A stretch of 64,000 bases of DNA from contig OZ234498.1 in assembly GCA_965153455.1 (NCBI GenBank), positions 1,488,001 through 1,552,000 of the forward strand. Direction: 5' to 3'. Under the pieces are notes generated by a model. That model made no database searches and was not told the origin of the DNA. It was given only the letters and a program-made list of their open reading frames with translations. The DNA comes from Sphagnum compactum (taxonomy: Eukaryota; Bryophyta; Sphagnopsida; Sphagnales). The position numbers and the translations under genes are program-made. Shown in pieces: positions 36,623 through 47,952 of the stretch; the first letter of the stretch is position 1; every line of letters begins with the position of its first letter.

Positions 36623-39600
36623 TTTGAACTAAGGTGCCACTATAACCAGAACAGTGGGAACTCTGCTACAATAGTGGGGCCGATATCTTAACCTTTTTAC
36701 ACAAACACCCTCAAGCATTTGAGTGGGGATAGTCCAAATAATGTGTGAGTCATGGAAACACATCCTTAGCAGTATCAGCTATTGGTGGCCATTAGTGAAT
36801 GCATGCAGAATTGTCATGGCTGTGAAATCACTAGCAACTACTAATTCACCTCCCAATCAAGCAACAGGGGAGCCCAAATAGACCTTCCTTGCTTATAAAG
36901 TAGTTGTGTTTTGAGATTGGATTCTGGCATTGCACAGGAGCCATGCATTAACACACAAAAGATCAATCTTAAATCTAGATATTTTGTTCAAAATGACAGA
37001 TTTTATTTTGTTCTATGATTGCATTGGAACCATGGTTTGTGTATTCAATTTTGTGATATAAAAAAATTGGTGATTTTTTTTCAATCATTTAGTTGGATTC
37101 ACATATAGCAAAAAATAAATTCCCAAGGCTTTTTTTTTTAAATGACAAAATTTGTTGAAAAAGTCACTAATTGGAATGTCTGTGGAAAAAACAAACAGAG
37201 TGACTGAAAAACTTAGTTGACATCACCCATCAATGTGTTGATGATTAGATGGATTAGGTATTGAAATAACCATTGGTTACTACTAACTAATTGTGGTCAA
37301 TAAATTCTAACAAGTCACTAAGGTGGAGAAGGGCCTATCTTTTAGCCTTTCCCATCCGGCAAAATATACCCAAAAAAATACATATAGAGAATTATAGGGT
37401 GAGAGGTACATGCGAATAAAAAAAGGAAAAACTAATAGCCAGATCATATAACGACATCTAGCAATGTAGCAAAATGACTTCATTGGCCACTAACCCTATC
37501 GCCATCTTTTTTCAATCATCCAAAGTTGTCCATCCCCATCTTATGCCATCACCATCGTAGGATGTAGTCATAATGGTTGATCATGGCCATCCATAGTAGC
37601 CAATTGTGGCTAGGGCTTAGGGTTTGGTGTTGTCAGTTAGTTTGCTGAGAAGGGTAGCATTCATCACCATCATTCTTGTTCTCACCAATAAAGCTTGTCA
37701 CCTGCTTGCTTCATTCAAGTAGAAAATTGCTCAGGCATGTAAGCAAGATAAAGTGAACAACTTGATTACTTTGTCAAAGTTTGAACAAATAGATTTAAAA
37801 TAGCAACAAAACCCATTATAAAATTGTGAAACATTGAATGTTTTCATTTTAATGATTTAAAAAAAAATGTTTACACTAATGTGCATTGATTTTCATATTT
37901 CAAATTGTAAAAGTAGGTTTTAAATAGATTTTTCAAAATACAAGTAGCTTAAGACATCTATTTTTCGGTGTGAGCTTTTGATTTCAAATAGGTTTTTATG
38001 AAAAGGAAATACATGTTTTTTAATGATTTTCCAAACCATCTGTTGATATTCATTTCCTAATTTATTACATATCAATTTCATTAATTTTTCTAACCAAAAA
38101 ATAATTTTGAACACATTTATAAATCAATTTCAAAGTATAATATTTATTTATTTCTATAAATATTTTGCATTTAAGGTTTTTAGAATTAGATTCTTATAAA
38201 GTTAATAGAGCAAATTATTGCTACTTGACACATACTTTCACTTAATTTGATGTTACTTTATGGTAGTTATATGAATGGCACAAGGTTGAAATGAAGACAT
38301 CTACTTTTTTTGTTTACTTTATTTTGCTTTGATCCTTAGTGCTTAATAACTTAATGCCACCATTTGGACATATTCACAATCAAGGTACCCCTTTTTGGAC
38401 ACTTGATTTTGTTTTTGCTATTTTTCAAATATAAAATTTAAATGGAATAAATTTAAATAAAAAATATTGAATAATTCAAATTATGATAATTTGCATGGTG
38501 GTGGTGATTTTTCACATGCATATGTAATTATGCATAAATACTTTGGTAAAAAACTACAAATGCAAAAAAATGTACATAAACTTTTATATACAATTGAACA
38601 TGTTTTCTTGCATGAAAATTTCTTTCACATTTTGCCGACACTTGGGGTCACAAATTCTAAGCTTAATGAATATAAAAATCAACCAAATGGCAAAAAAAGG
38701 GAATCATTTTCCTTGTTGTTTTTTCAGAATGGATTTTGTAGCCTTCAAAATTCTTATATCATATATTATTTAATCAAATGCATTATACGAACATTGCCAA
38801 ACATAGATGTATGCATTATTTATCCATGAAAGAAAATTGAAATCAATTACATTGTTTAAAACATTCTTTTTTATTCCTTTAAGATGAAAATTACAATTAA
38901 AACAAGGACTCAAATTATTTAAAAGGATCCAAAAGGACATCCATCTTATATTTAATCTATTCTTGCATTTTTTTATTAGATTAACATGACATCATTTTAG
39001 TCATAGTCATAGACCAATCCTTATAATCAAGAAATAATAAATGTAATAAAAATTTAAAATAGTCCTTAAGTGCTTTTTTCGTTAGACCATCCTTTTGAAT
39101 ACCCTGATTGTGAATATACCTATTTAAAAATTAGGTCATTCAATTGGAAAAGCTTCAAATTTCAAGGCATAGATTTGTAGATCATTATATTTACTAACAA
39201 CCAGCCATGGTTTTCATTATGCAATGTGCAATTTGGGGGAGTGCTTTCAAAATTTTTATTTATGTTGAAACCATGAATGTATGTTGCCACAAAATGAAAA
39301 GGGATTCTTCCCAAACAAGATTTGGATTTTTACTAAAAGACGTGGAGGTTGCTTTCAAGTTGAAAAGGTACATTTTCAAGCTCCATTGTTCTAGATTTCA
39401 ATTTGTAATGCATTTAAGGTTTTGTATTTTCTGCAATTGGAGATCCCATGTTTTATTTGGGTTCGAATTTTGGTATCGAGTTTTGTTGCATTTTCTTTGT
39501 GTCATGTTTGTGATGTGTGTGGTTAGTAGGACCATGAAACAAAAATCATTGGAATCAGTAGCAAGGTCCATAGCCAAATCCAAACCTGCATTGTTGTGAT

Positions 39601-39875
39601 ATGTTTTTAGGAATAGAAATGTGTCGAATGTAAAACCTTTGTGATTGGTTTGCGATTTAATGCCATTGCCTTTTGATGGCGATGGCCCATCAAAATCTTC
39701 AAGGCTAGTTGTTCTTGGGCCACATTCTTTTGAACCTTCCACTAATGCATCACCTTCAACTTTTGTAACCGATGTCATCTCACCCTTGCCATCTCCTGAA
39801 ACAATTTATGTTAGTGTGCCTTTTGACATTTCTATTTCTTCTTAGTTACCTTCTCATGCAACATTTTTTCTTAGG
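36623..39875. other. AT-rich intergenic DNA
   Basis: No gene is supported. The Ser/Pro-rich frame at 39645-39842 may be a remnant of the N-terminus of the hAT-like gene that follows. The frame at 39207-39599 has no recognisable domain. Confidence 0.4.
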
Positions 39876-41763
39876 TTGCTTTTCAATGCAACCAATTTGT
39901 TTTCGCCATCTGGGCAACCCAATTCGAATGACAACTTGCATGCTGGCTCTCTCATGACGTTGGATATGGTTATTGATTTGAGTGATTTGCTTGATACAAA
40001 GTTACATCTTGATTTGTTGCCTTGTACTCCACCTCATAAGTTAAAGAAATTTTATGATCGTATTTCGAACTTTCAACTTGAGTGGGTTGCTAAGCTGCCT
40101 TGGGTTGAGGGTGTCTTTACCATTGATGATGGTCTTCACAATGTTAGATGCAAGGTTTGTAACTTTATTGATAGGAAGCCCTGTTTGCTTACTCCCAAAT
40201 GGGATACACTAATGAAACATGAGGGCAAGAGGAACGTAGAAAAAGACTTCTTGAAGTTGAATGTCAAAAAAAGAGATTGGAATAGTAACAAGACTTGTAA
40301 ACATTAAAAAAACCAAGCTTTATTTTCTACATGAGCACTTGCTACTATCTTACAATAAATGAACAAGAATATTCACATGGAAATGGAGAGAAATAAGGTC
40401 CAATTTGCCACATTAAACTTGGAGGGGAATCGTCCTATGGTAGAGTATGAGAGTAAGAGGGCATTATATTCATTCATTAATGTGCCTAAAAGCCCAAAAT
40501 CCATTAGTTTGATATTTTAGGTTTGATAATGGCAAAGTTTATGTATGTTTAGGTGACTAAAGTTATTATGGCCATTATTTCCATTGTTAATTATGTGGCC
40601 CTTACATGTGATGAAGTGAATACTATGGATAATGGGAGTTGGATTTCCATGCACATATGTGATGTAAAACTGGGTGAAAGTTCCCATGCTGCTTTCTCTC
40701 TAGAGGGTTGTTAATGGATTAAGAACTAATAACCTTATTGTTGTGATCATGGAGGCCTCGCAAAACAAATGAGGTTTGAATCCAACTTTTGTATTTTAGA
40801 AATTGGTTTGTTTTGTGGCTGATGGGGCAAATATATTCCAAGGCACCAAAACTGGTGTCACTAAACAAATCAACACAAATTATGCACCTTTTTCCATTGG
40901 TGTTCATTACATGGCTCATAGAGGTGGTCTTGCATTCAAGGCCTTGTCAACCTTGGGAATTGTTAGTAGCATAAAGGATTTGCTACAAAGTTGTCATGCA
41001 TATTTTATTCATAGCCCAAAGAGGCATTTTGAGTTCATTAAGCTTACTGATATGATGGAAACAAAGGGGCTTAAAATGCTCAAGAATGTAAAAATGCATT
41101 GAATATTTTTGCTAGATCCTTTGAAAAGAATTCTTGAAGAATACATGCCACTTTTGACCAAGATGGCTATGGATAATTTAAGTAACCAAGCTGCCAAAGT
41201 ACCTTGTTTCAACCTATTCTCAATGTCTATTGATTTGAACTTTGTATTTTGTGGCTTTAATTTTTTTCAAGTTTGTTGATATGCAAAGTTAGTTGCACTT
41301 ACAGGTAATCTCATATTGCTTGCTGATCCCTATTGCATGTTGGGAATGTGCTACATCATCCTTTTGTTGGAAAACATCAATTATTTTATAGTGCAATTTG
41401 CAAAACAACATGATGTTTTCATATGTGATTTAGTGGCTACTATGAAGGTTTGCTAGGGGCAGAGATTATTCTTTGTACAATGATGTCAATTTTTCATTTT
41501 CCAGTGATGAATTTTGGGCATTCAAAGGTTTGTTATATTGCAGCCATGAGCATATCCACATGAAATGGGTGGCAAATTTAAATGACTTTAGTGAATAACT
41601 TTTTTTCATTGTGAATGGTGAAAAGCTTTGGGCCATGCACAATGACCTAGCTTTAAAAGTGTGGATAGTTATGACTCGCAATTCCTTACAAACTTTGACT
41701 TCACGAATGAAGGTAGAGTGTTCAAATAAGGTTCTTCAACTATTTTGATATTGGTGTAAATGT
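39876..41763 (+). pseudogene. hAT-type transposase-like gene, 5' part (broken)
   Basis: The first segment (39876-40307) contains a zinc-finger-like block around VRCKVCNFIDRK and TPKWDTLMKHEGKR. This is typical of the plant and animal ZNF862-like group of hAT-derived proteins. The second (about 40540-41290) carries the RNase H-fold region of the same family: CFVADGANIFQGTKTGVT, IGVHYMAHRGGLAFKALS and SPKRHFEFIKL. The third (about 41380-41760) continues with FWAFKGLLYCSHEHIHMKWV. All lie on the plus strand in the expected order but in different frames with several stops, so the gene is dead. It is cut at 41766 by a CACTA element and resumes at 45048. Confidence 0.75.
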
Positions 41764-42410
41764 ATTCACTATGAGAAATTGTGTCCACGATAACTAGATT
41801 ACCCTACAATTAGAGCTCCAAAACAATTAATATACAATTACATTACAACTGTCCCATGGAAATATGACAAATTAATAAATAAAATGCCACATCAGAAAAT
41901 TAAGGAGTTTTATTGTAGTTGCATTTTAATCGCATGTAATAATTACATCACAATTAGGATAAATTTACGTATTAATCAATAATTATTTTGCAACAAATGT
42001 ACAGCCTTGAGTAACACATGTGATCATACTACATGTAATACATTTCCACTACCCAATATATACGACATTTCAACTTGTTTGTAACTAGTATGCAATTGTA
42101 TTTCGATTAAAAATTTGAAATTTAAAGATCTAAAACTTGGGTGGAAACCTTTTAAGCAAGTGACACATGGTAGTATATCAACAAATTTGCCCTAATGCAT
42201 CAACAACCTTCATGCGCTTATGCGTATTGTCAAGAAATTCAAGATGAATTTATTAAAAAAAAAAAAATTATATTCAAACACTTTGTGTATTTCCTAGTCT
42301 TTGGTGATGCAATTTTCATATCATGTGTTATAACTAAGATTATTTTTATTTGTTTAATTTATAATTAAAACCAAAAGGTTGTTATAAGTTTTATTATTTA
42401 TTTAAATAAC

Positions 42411-43012
42411 TTGGAGATTGAAGGCTTTTGTTTTTTATTTTGGAGGCTGAAGGTTCATGTTCTTGTTCTTCAAGAGGTTGAAGATTTTATTTTTCTTTTG
42501 GAGGTTGAAGGTTTTTGTTTTTACTCTGAGAGAGGTTGAAGACTTTTGTTTTTATTCTTGGAGGTTGAAGGTTTTTGTTTTTGTTCTTAAAGAGGTTGAA
42601 GGCTTTTGTTTTTGCTTTTAGAGGTTGAAGGTTTTCGTTCTTACTTTTAAAAAGGTTAAAGGCTTTTATTTTTGCTTTTGAAGATTGAAGGTTTTTGTTT
42701 TTGTTCTTAGAGAGGTTGAAGGTTTTTGCTCTTAAAGACGTTGAAGGTTTTTGCTCTTACTTTTGAATGTTGAAGGTTTTTGTTATTTCTTTTGGATGTT
42801 GAAGGTTTTTATTTTTACTTTTTGATGTTAAAGGTTATTGTTTTACTCTTGGATGTTCAAAGTTTTTACTTTTGGTTTTAGATGTTGAAAGTTTTTGTTC
42901 TTACTCTTGGATATTGAAAGTTCATGCTTTTATTTTTGGATGTTGAAGGTTTTTGTTTTTATTTTTAGATGTTGAAGGTTTTTACTTTTACTTTTGAATG
43001 TTGAAGGTTTGT
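42411..43012. repeat. Degenerate tandem array, ~30-bp unit, about 20 copies
   Basis: The core GAGGTTGAAGGTTTTTGTTT recurs roughly every 30 bp. It drifts from GAGGTTGAAGG-type units at the left to GATGTTGAAGG-type units at the right. Unit length varies by a few bases, so a protein repeat is unlikely. Confidence 0.85.
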
Positions 43013-44065
43013 GATTCTTGGTCCTTTGTTTATTTGCATATATTAAAAAAAATGATGTGAAAATATATTCCATTTTATTTAAAAGTTGATTGTACAAGTT
43101 TAATTTCATTTATAATGATGAAAGATTTATGAAAGGTGGTTTTGTAATGATGATCATGTTACATACGTCTTGTTTTGTGTTTGAACATTTGTGATGACTT
43201 TAGTTGCTTTTATGTTAAAGGGCCAAATTTTCATTATGTTTCAATCCATCAACATCAAAATTATGTATACAAGGTAAATTTTTTTCAAAAGTACTTAAAA
43301 TTGTAATTTAGTTTACCTGATTATAAGCACAATATTTGATTATATTGCAAGTATAAAAATTATAGTTTAGTTTATATCAATGTTCTACAACCGTGGCATT
43401 TTAATGACAAATAAGTTGCATGTTAGTGGCAGTATAGTTGTAAACTAGGTTTATTCAAATTGAAGGGATTATTTAGATATTTTGACATTACAATGTTATG
43501 ATATGTTACTGATTTCATTTCACATGTGGAACTAAATATCATAACATGGCAGATTTCAAGTAAATAAGGTGGATTGAAAAAATTGCATGGCTCAAGTTAC
43601 ATTTCAACAACATTTATGAATCATAATGTTTTAGATGACAATATTTGATTGTTGTGGGTCATCATTTTTATGTTCTAACCTTTTGTTTAAATAGAAAAAA
43701 ATGTTTGTTATAAATAACTTGGGCATTATATTTAGATTCATAGTTAAATTGTCTTTTAATAGAAACATTAATTTTATTTTTTTGTAATGTATTCTTCAAC
43801 ATGGAATGTAAATCTATTTAAAGTTTCAAATCCATTTCATGTTTATAAATAGTGATGTCCAATGTAATTCAACATTATCTATTATAATTAAGACAACATG
43901 ATAATGGTGGTGTGAAGTTTGTATAATTGCATTGTAAGTTGCAATTTAGTTGTTTAATACTACTAAAATCAACTACCATACAATTGCTTTGAAACCCGAA
44001 CTTAAACACCTAGTTGCAAATTAGCCATTAAATCTTTTATTTTCATTTCATTTTTAGTTGTAAGT

Positions 44066-44760
44066 TAGTTGCAAACGATTGGAACAAAATTCATTGCTCA
44101 AATGGATGAATGAAATATGAAAAAATATATTCATCAAGTTAGTTATAAAATAATTGTAAATAAGTTGCAAAAGATTAGGACAGAATCCATTCACATCAAA
44201 TGGAGAAATGAAATGTGAAAGAATCTATTCATCAAGTTAGTTGTCAAATAGTTGTAAATAAGGTGCAAATGATTGGGACTGAATCCATTCACATCAAATG
44301 GATGAATGAAATATGAAAAATATATTCATCAAGCTGGTTGTAAAATAGTTGTAAATAAGTTACAAAGGATTAGGACAGAATCCATTCACATCACATGGAT
44401 GAATAAAATATGAAAGAATATATTCATCAAGCTAGTTGTAAATAAGTTGCAATGGATTGGGACAGAATCCATTCACATCAAATGGATGAATGAAATATGA
44501 AAAAATATTTTCATCAAGCTAGTTGTAAAATAGTTGTAAATAAGTTGCAAAGGATTGGGACAGAATCCATTCACATCAAATGGATGAATGAAATAATGAA
44601 AGAATATATTGTTGAATTAGTTGTAAAATAGTTGTAGATAAGTTATAAAATATAAGAACATAATCATTCATCAAATTGATTAATGAAATAATTAAAGATT
44701 ATATTCGTCAAACTAGTTGTAAAATAATTGTAAATAAGTTGCAAAATGTATTAATATACA
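44066..44760. repeat. Tandem array, ~97-bp unit, seven copies plus a partial
   Basis: Copies begin at about 44066, 44161, 44259, 44356, 44443, 44541 and 44639, with a partial from 44735. Lengths are 95, 98, 97, 87, 98, 98 and 96 bp; the fourth copy has an 11-bp deletion. The unit begins TAAGTTGCAAAGGATTGGGA and contains ATTCATCAAGCTAGTTGTAA. The array carries the TTGCAA-type subterminal motif of the enclosing CACTA element. Confidence 0.9.
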
Positions 44761-45047
44761 TGATCTGTCGACAAATGGATGAAAAGTCATGTTGGCATTT
44801 TGTTTGCCATGTTGGAATGTGTGTGAGGATCTGATGTGGAAATTAGTTGGAAAGAAGTTGCATGTGAGTTGCATGTGAATAAAACCATATATACGATATT
44901 GTATACAATATAGGGTGTCCATTGCAACTACTGCAACTTGTCTGTTAACACTCAAGGCCATATAAATACCATGAGTTACAAGTGTCTGTTGCAACTGGAA
45001 AACCCAGTTGCAAGCCCAGTTGTAAAACCCTATATTTTTTCATAGTG

Positions 45048-45726
45048 ATTGAATCCTAATTTGTGATTTTGTTTTGGGGTTGTTGGGTATTTGCTCAAAT
45101 GTTAACTTGTTGATATTGGTTGACAAGTGCAACTGCCCAATTGATCAACAAGTTGGACAACCACTTTCCTCATTGTGCCTTGCTTGATGCCATGGACATT
45201 GTATATCCACAATATTGGTTGCAGCTTCAATGTGAAGAAAGCTTTGCCAAACACTTGGAAGTTTTTAAGGCATGGTATTGTGAACCAAAGATTTTGTGGT
45301 ATGGTGAGTCAAATTTTGTAGTTCACTCTTTGCTTGATTGTTGGCAGCTTGATGGTGAATAAGGTATGTTGAAGTTATGTATGAAAAGCAATTTCAAGGC
45401 TGCCACGAAACCACCATTTGATCTCGATCTATTGACATGAATTTGGAAGATAATTCATACATTTTGAGTTTTGACATTCTTTCCTCGAGTATCTTAAGTT
45501 GGCAGATGGCCATACTTCATGTTCTAGGGAATGTTGTTTTTCATCTCTAGCCTTTCTAAAGAGCAAGCTGTGGATTACTTTCAATCCTCATCTACCTCTT
45601 GTAGTTGGCATGTCCAGTCAAAAGTTCTTCACTTTAGAAAATTTTCCATATGCTACCACATTTGATGCTTGGATTGGAGGAATAGACTGCTATGGTGTTA
45701 TTGCAAAGATGCTAGAGATGGTGTAG
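45048..45726 (+). pseudogene. hAT-type transposase-like gene, 3' part with C-terminal dimerisation domain (broken)
   Basis: This is the continuation of the pseudogene after the CACTA element. 45120-45362 encodes a segment with FPHCALLDAMDIVYPQYWLQ. After a short disrupted stretch, 45499-45726 encodes the hAT C-terminal (dimerisation) region, with CCFSSLAFLKSKL, NPHLPLVVGM and KFFTLENFPYATTFDAW. The expected acidic/Arg motif just before FSSL is altered. The frame ends with TAG at 45724-45726. Together with 39876-41763 this gives the full domain order of the family. Confidence 0.75.
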
Positions 45727-46447
45727 TTTCTATGCATAGTTTCATATGAACCCCTTTTTTCCTACAACAGCCCAAGTACTAGCTCCTTCACACTTGCAAT
45801 TTCAAATTCCAATCTTATTTTATGTTCTATGTTGATGTGCAGCTCCTTTGTTTCCATCATCTTCATAAGCTTAATGAAATTGTTACAATTCATGATATGA
45901 ACTTGAGCATTTTTGTTGCACAATACTTTTAGGCAGAATGTTTTATGATAGCCAGTTTGCTTCACACTCACAGTGCAAGGGAGCCAGACTAAGCACCATC
46001 TCAAACTTGACATTAGCCTAAAGTCTATTTATAACCTTTGGTTGTAGCCAATAATGGCATGGCTCTTTTTCCCTCTAATCGCCACTACACTTGTACTGCA
46101 ACACATAGAACTTGGCCACATCCCTACTTTGCCCAACAGAGGATAGCCAGCTCATTTAACAAATAATTTAAATATATCACCACTTGGACTCTGGAGTCCA
46201 AGACTCCTGTAGCCATGTGGGCACTTTCTCAAAAGAAGAAGAAAGGGCTGTTTGCCATGTTATGAACATTAGAAGGGCTAAGAGTGTCCAGGCCTGATTT
46301 CCCGGTGTAAAAATCTCATGTCGTAGAGAATATTGCATCCCCTGGGCATTTCACTGGAGTCACGAGTGTAATGCACTCTTGCCCATGTGATGCACACCTT
46401 CCCATGAAATGAAGGTGAAAATGAAAAGATATACCCTTTCTTTATGC
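45727..46447. other. Intergenic DNA
   Basis: No gene is seen. Composition rises from AT-rich to balanced through this stretch. Confidence 0.45.
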
Positions 46448-46558
46448 AGGGGAATGCCTTGCATGTTAGGCATTCTTTTAATTTTCAGCCCTAGGTCTCA
46501 GGCCCTCACCTTGTCAGGGCTCAAATTAAAGAACGCCCTTGACTCAGGGCATTCCTCT
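46448..46558. repeat. Imperfect fold-back (arms ~45 bp, loop ~23 bp)
   Basis: Arm 46448-46492 pairs with arm 46516-46558. The reverse complement of the right arm matches the left at roughly three quarters of positions, including GGAATGCC, TTTAATTT and AGCCCT blocks. The form fits a fold-back transposon, MITE or small-RNA precursor. Sequence alone does not choose between them. Confidence 0.6.
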
Positions 46559-46880
46559 ATACCTAATGCCTTTCACTCTCTCTTGATAGGTACCTAAAAT
46601 CCAAAAAGGTTTGAAATATAGGGCCTTGTCTAGAGGTCAATGGTCTGGGCTAAGAATTTAGGGCCTCCTATGAAAGCAAATTTTCCGAGGCTTTTTCCTA
46701 GGTGGGACAGGCAGCCATCTGCTGGTTCCACTTTTGGTGCAGTCAGTTTCACTTGTAAGACGAATAGACACTAGAGAAAACACTTGAGACCTGAATCAAT
46801 AAAACAGAAAACTGCATCTAGATTGTAAAGGTATAGACCTGCCTATATTTTCAGGCGGTGTTGACAGAATTTTATCAATT

Positions 46881-47074
46881 TGTAACAACCTCAAAGAGAA
46901 TTCTTAGTATATTTATAGGGCATATTACATTTAGTAATCAGGCTTACAATAAGAGCCCAAGGGTGGAGGGCGTGAGATTGTAAGATCCCTAAGGCGCAGG
47001 ATGTAAGCCAATAAGATCTTTGGAAGGGAATTAACCAAAAAGAAAAACCATTGATTACCTCAGTTGTTGTTACA
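46881..47074. repeat. Short LTR-like block with TGTAACAAC...GTTGTTACA ends
   Basis: The 194-bp block begins TGTAACAAC and ends GTTGTTACA, a perfect 9-bp inversion with TG...CA ends. A TATA-like TATATTTATAGGG lies about 35 bp inside. The 5-bp flanks (CAATT, CAGGG) do not match, so an intact insertion is not shown. It may be a short solo LTR or a chance inverted repeat. Confidence 0.3.
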
Positions 47075-47076
47075 CA

Positions 47077-47178
47077 GGGTAAGGCCCTGCTGTCAGGGAA
47101 TTATTACGTGGACCTCAGGCTCCGCCTTCTGTGCTCACACAGTAATTCCCTGTTAGCAAGCAGGGCCTTAACTTACCC
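47077..47178. repeat. Imperfect inverted repeat next to the LTR-like block
   Basis: The left arm (from 47077: GGGTAAGGCCCTGCT then CAGGGAATTA) pairs with the right arm (TAATTCCCTG then AGCAGGGCCTTA and ACTTACCC, ending at 47178). The right arm has two small insertions. The loop is about 30-40 nt. Confidence 0.6.
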
Positions 47179-47784
47179 TATACCTACCTACCTATACCTA
47201 TTTACGAACCACCTAAGCTATGTTGTGACCTATCCTGCCCAGCGAACGTCCAGGTCCTCTACCTAGTGCATCAGGTAGCTACTGCTTGATCAGCCTTTCT
47301 TTTCTTCTTTTGCCCAAATCTCCCATTCTCGAGTCTTGGGAAATTCAAAAAGCAGCTAGTACGACTCATACGTACAGATGATTTTTTGGCCCAAAGTCGC
47401 CCCAGCAGTTGCCGGGGAATTGTTTTTTTTGAAATTGTCAGATTTTAGACAATAGGTTGGACACAGTGTCCCCAAAATATAGCAGGATTCTTAGATTTTT
47501 TTCTACTTTCATCTCTGACTAGTAGCCAAATTTGGATAAGTCTTCTTGTGGTTGATGGTCAGACAACCTATCTCACAAAATTTTTAAAAAGAAAGAGAAA
47601 AACACCTCTGCTACTGATATTTTCCGAAGCTTTGGAAAGTCCGTGCAAAAATGCAAACTTCGCGAGAATCTCGATCGGGCCGCGGGGTCCACTGGCTAAA
47701 CGTTGGGATGGGAAAGGGGAGAAGGCAAGCATTGGACACAGAGAGATTCGGCGTCATCCCTCTAACTCATGTTATCACAAGGAG

Positions 47785-47952
47785 CAGCAAAATAATAATA
47801 AAAGGTGGATCGCTGCTTCCACAATTTACCCATCTGAGCATCATCTCTAGTTGCAGCTTTTCGCCTGATCCTCTCTAGCTCCGGCTGCTTTCGCTTCATC
47901 CAGACGTTCTCTTTCCTTTGGTCTCAAAGTCATCATAGTCGCCAGTTGCATC
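47785..47952 (+). promoter_or_regulatory. Probable core promoter and leader of the metallothionein-like gene
   Basis: An A/T stretch AATAATAATAAAAGG at 47789-47803 lies about 150 nt before the ATG and could act as a TATA element. It is followed by a pyrimidine-rich leader (CTCTCTAGCTCC, TTCTCTTTCC). No metal-response element was identified with confidence. Confidence 0.3.

Larger units (their letters stand above)
41767..45047. mobile_element. Non-autonomous CACTA element inserted in the hAT-like gene
   Basis: The left end reads CACTATGAGAAAT and the reverse complement of the right end reads CACTATGAAAAAA. The first eight bases are identical and 11 of the first 12 match. The flanks are a perfect 3-bp target duplication, ATT at 41764-41766 and 45048-45050, as CACTA transposases make. 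The host coding sequence continues on either side. There is no transposase. Subterminal regions contain TTGCAAC/GTTGCAA motifs, most densely at the right. Two tandem arrays (42411-43012 and 44066-44760) make up much of its length. Confidence 0.8.
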
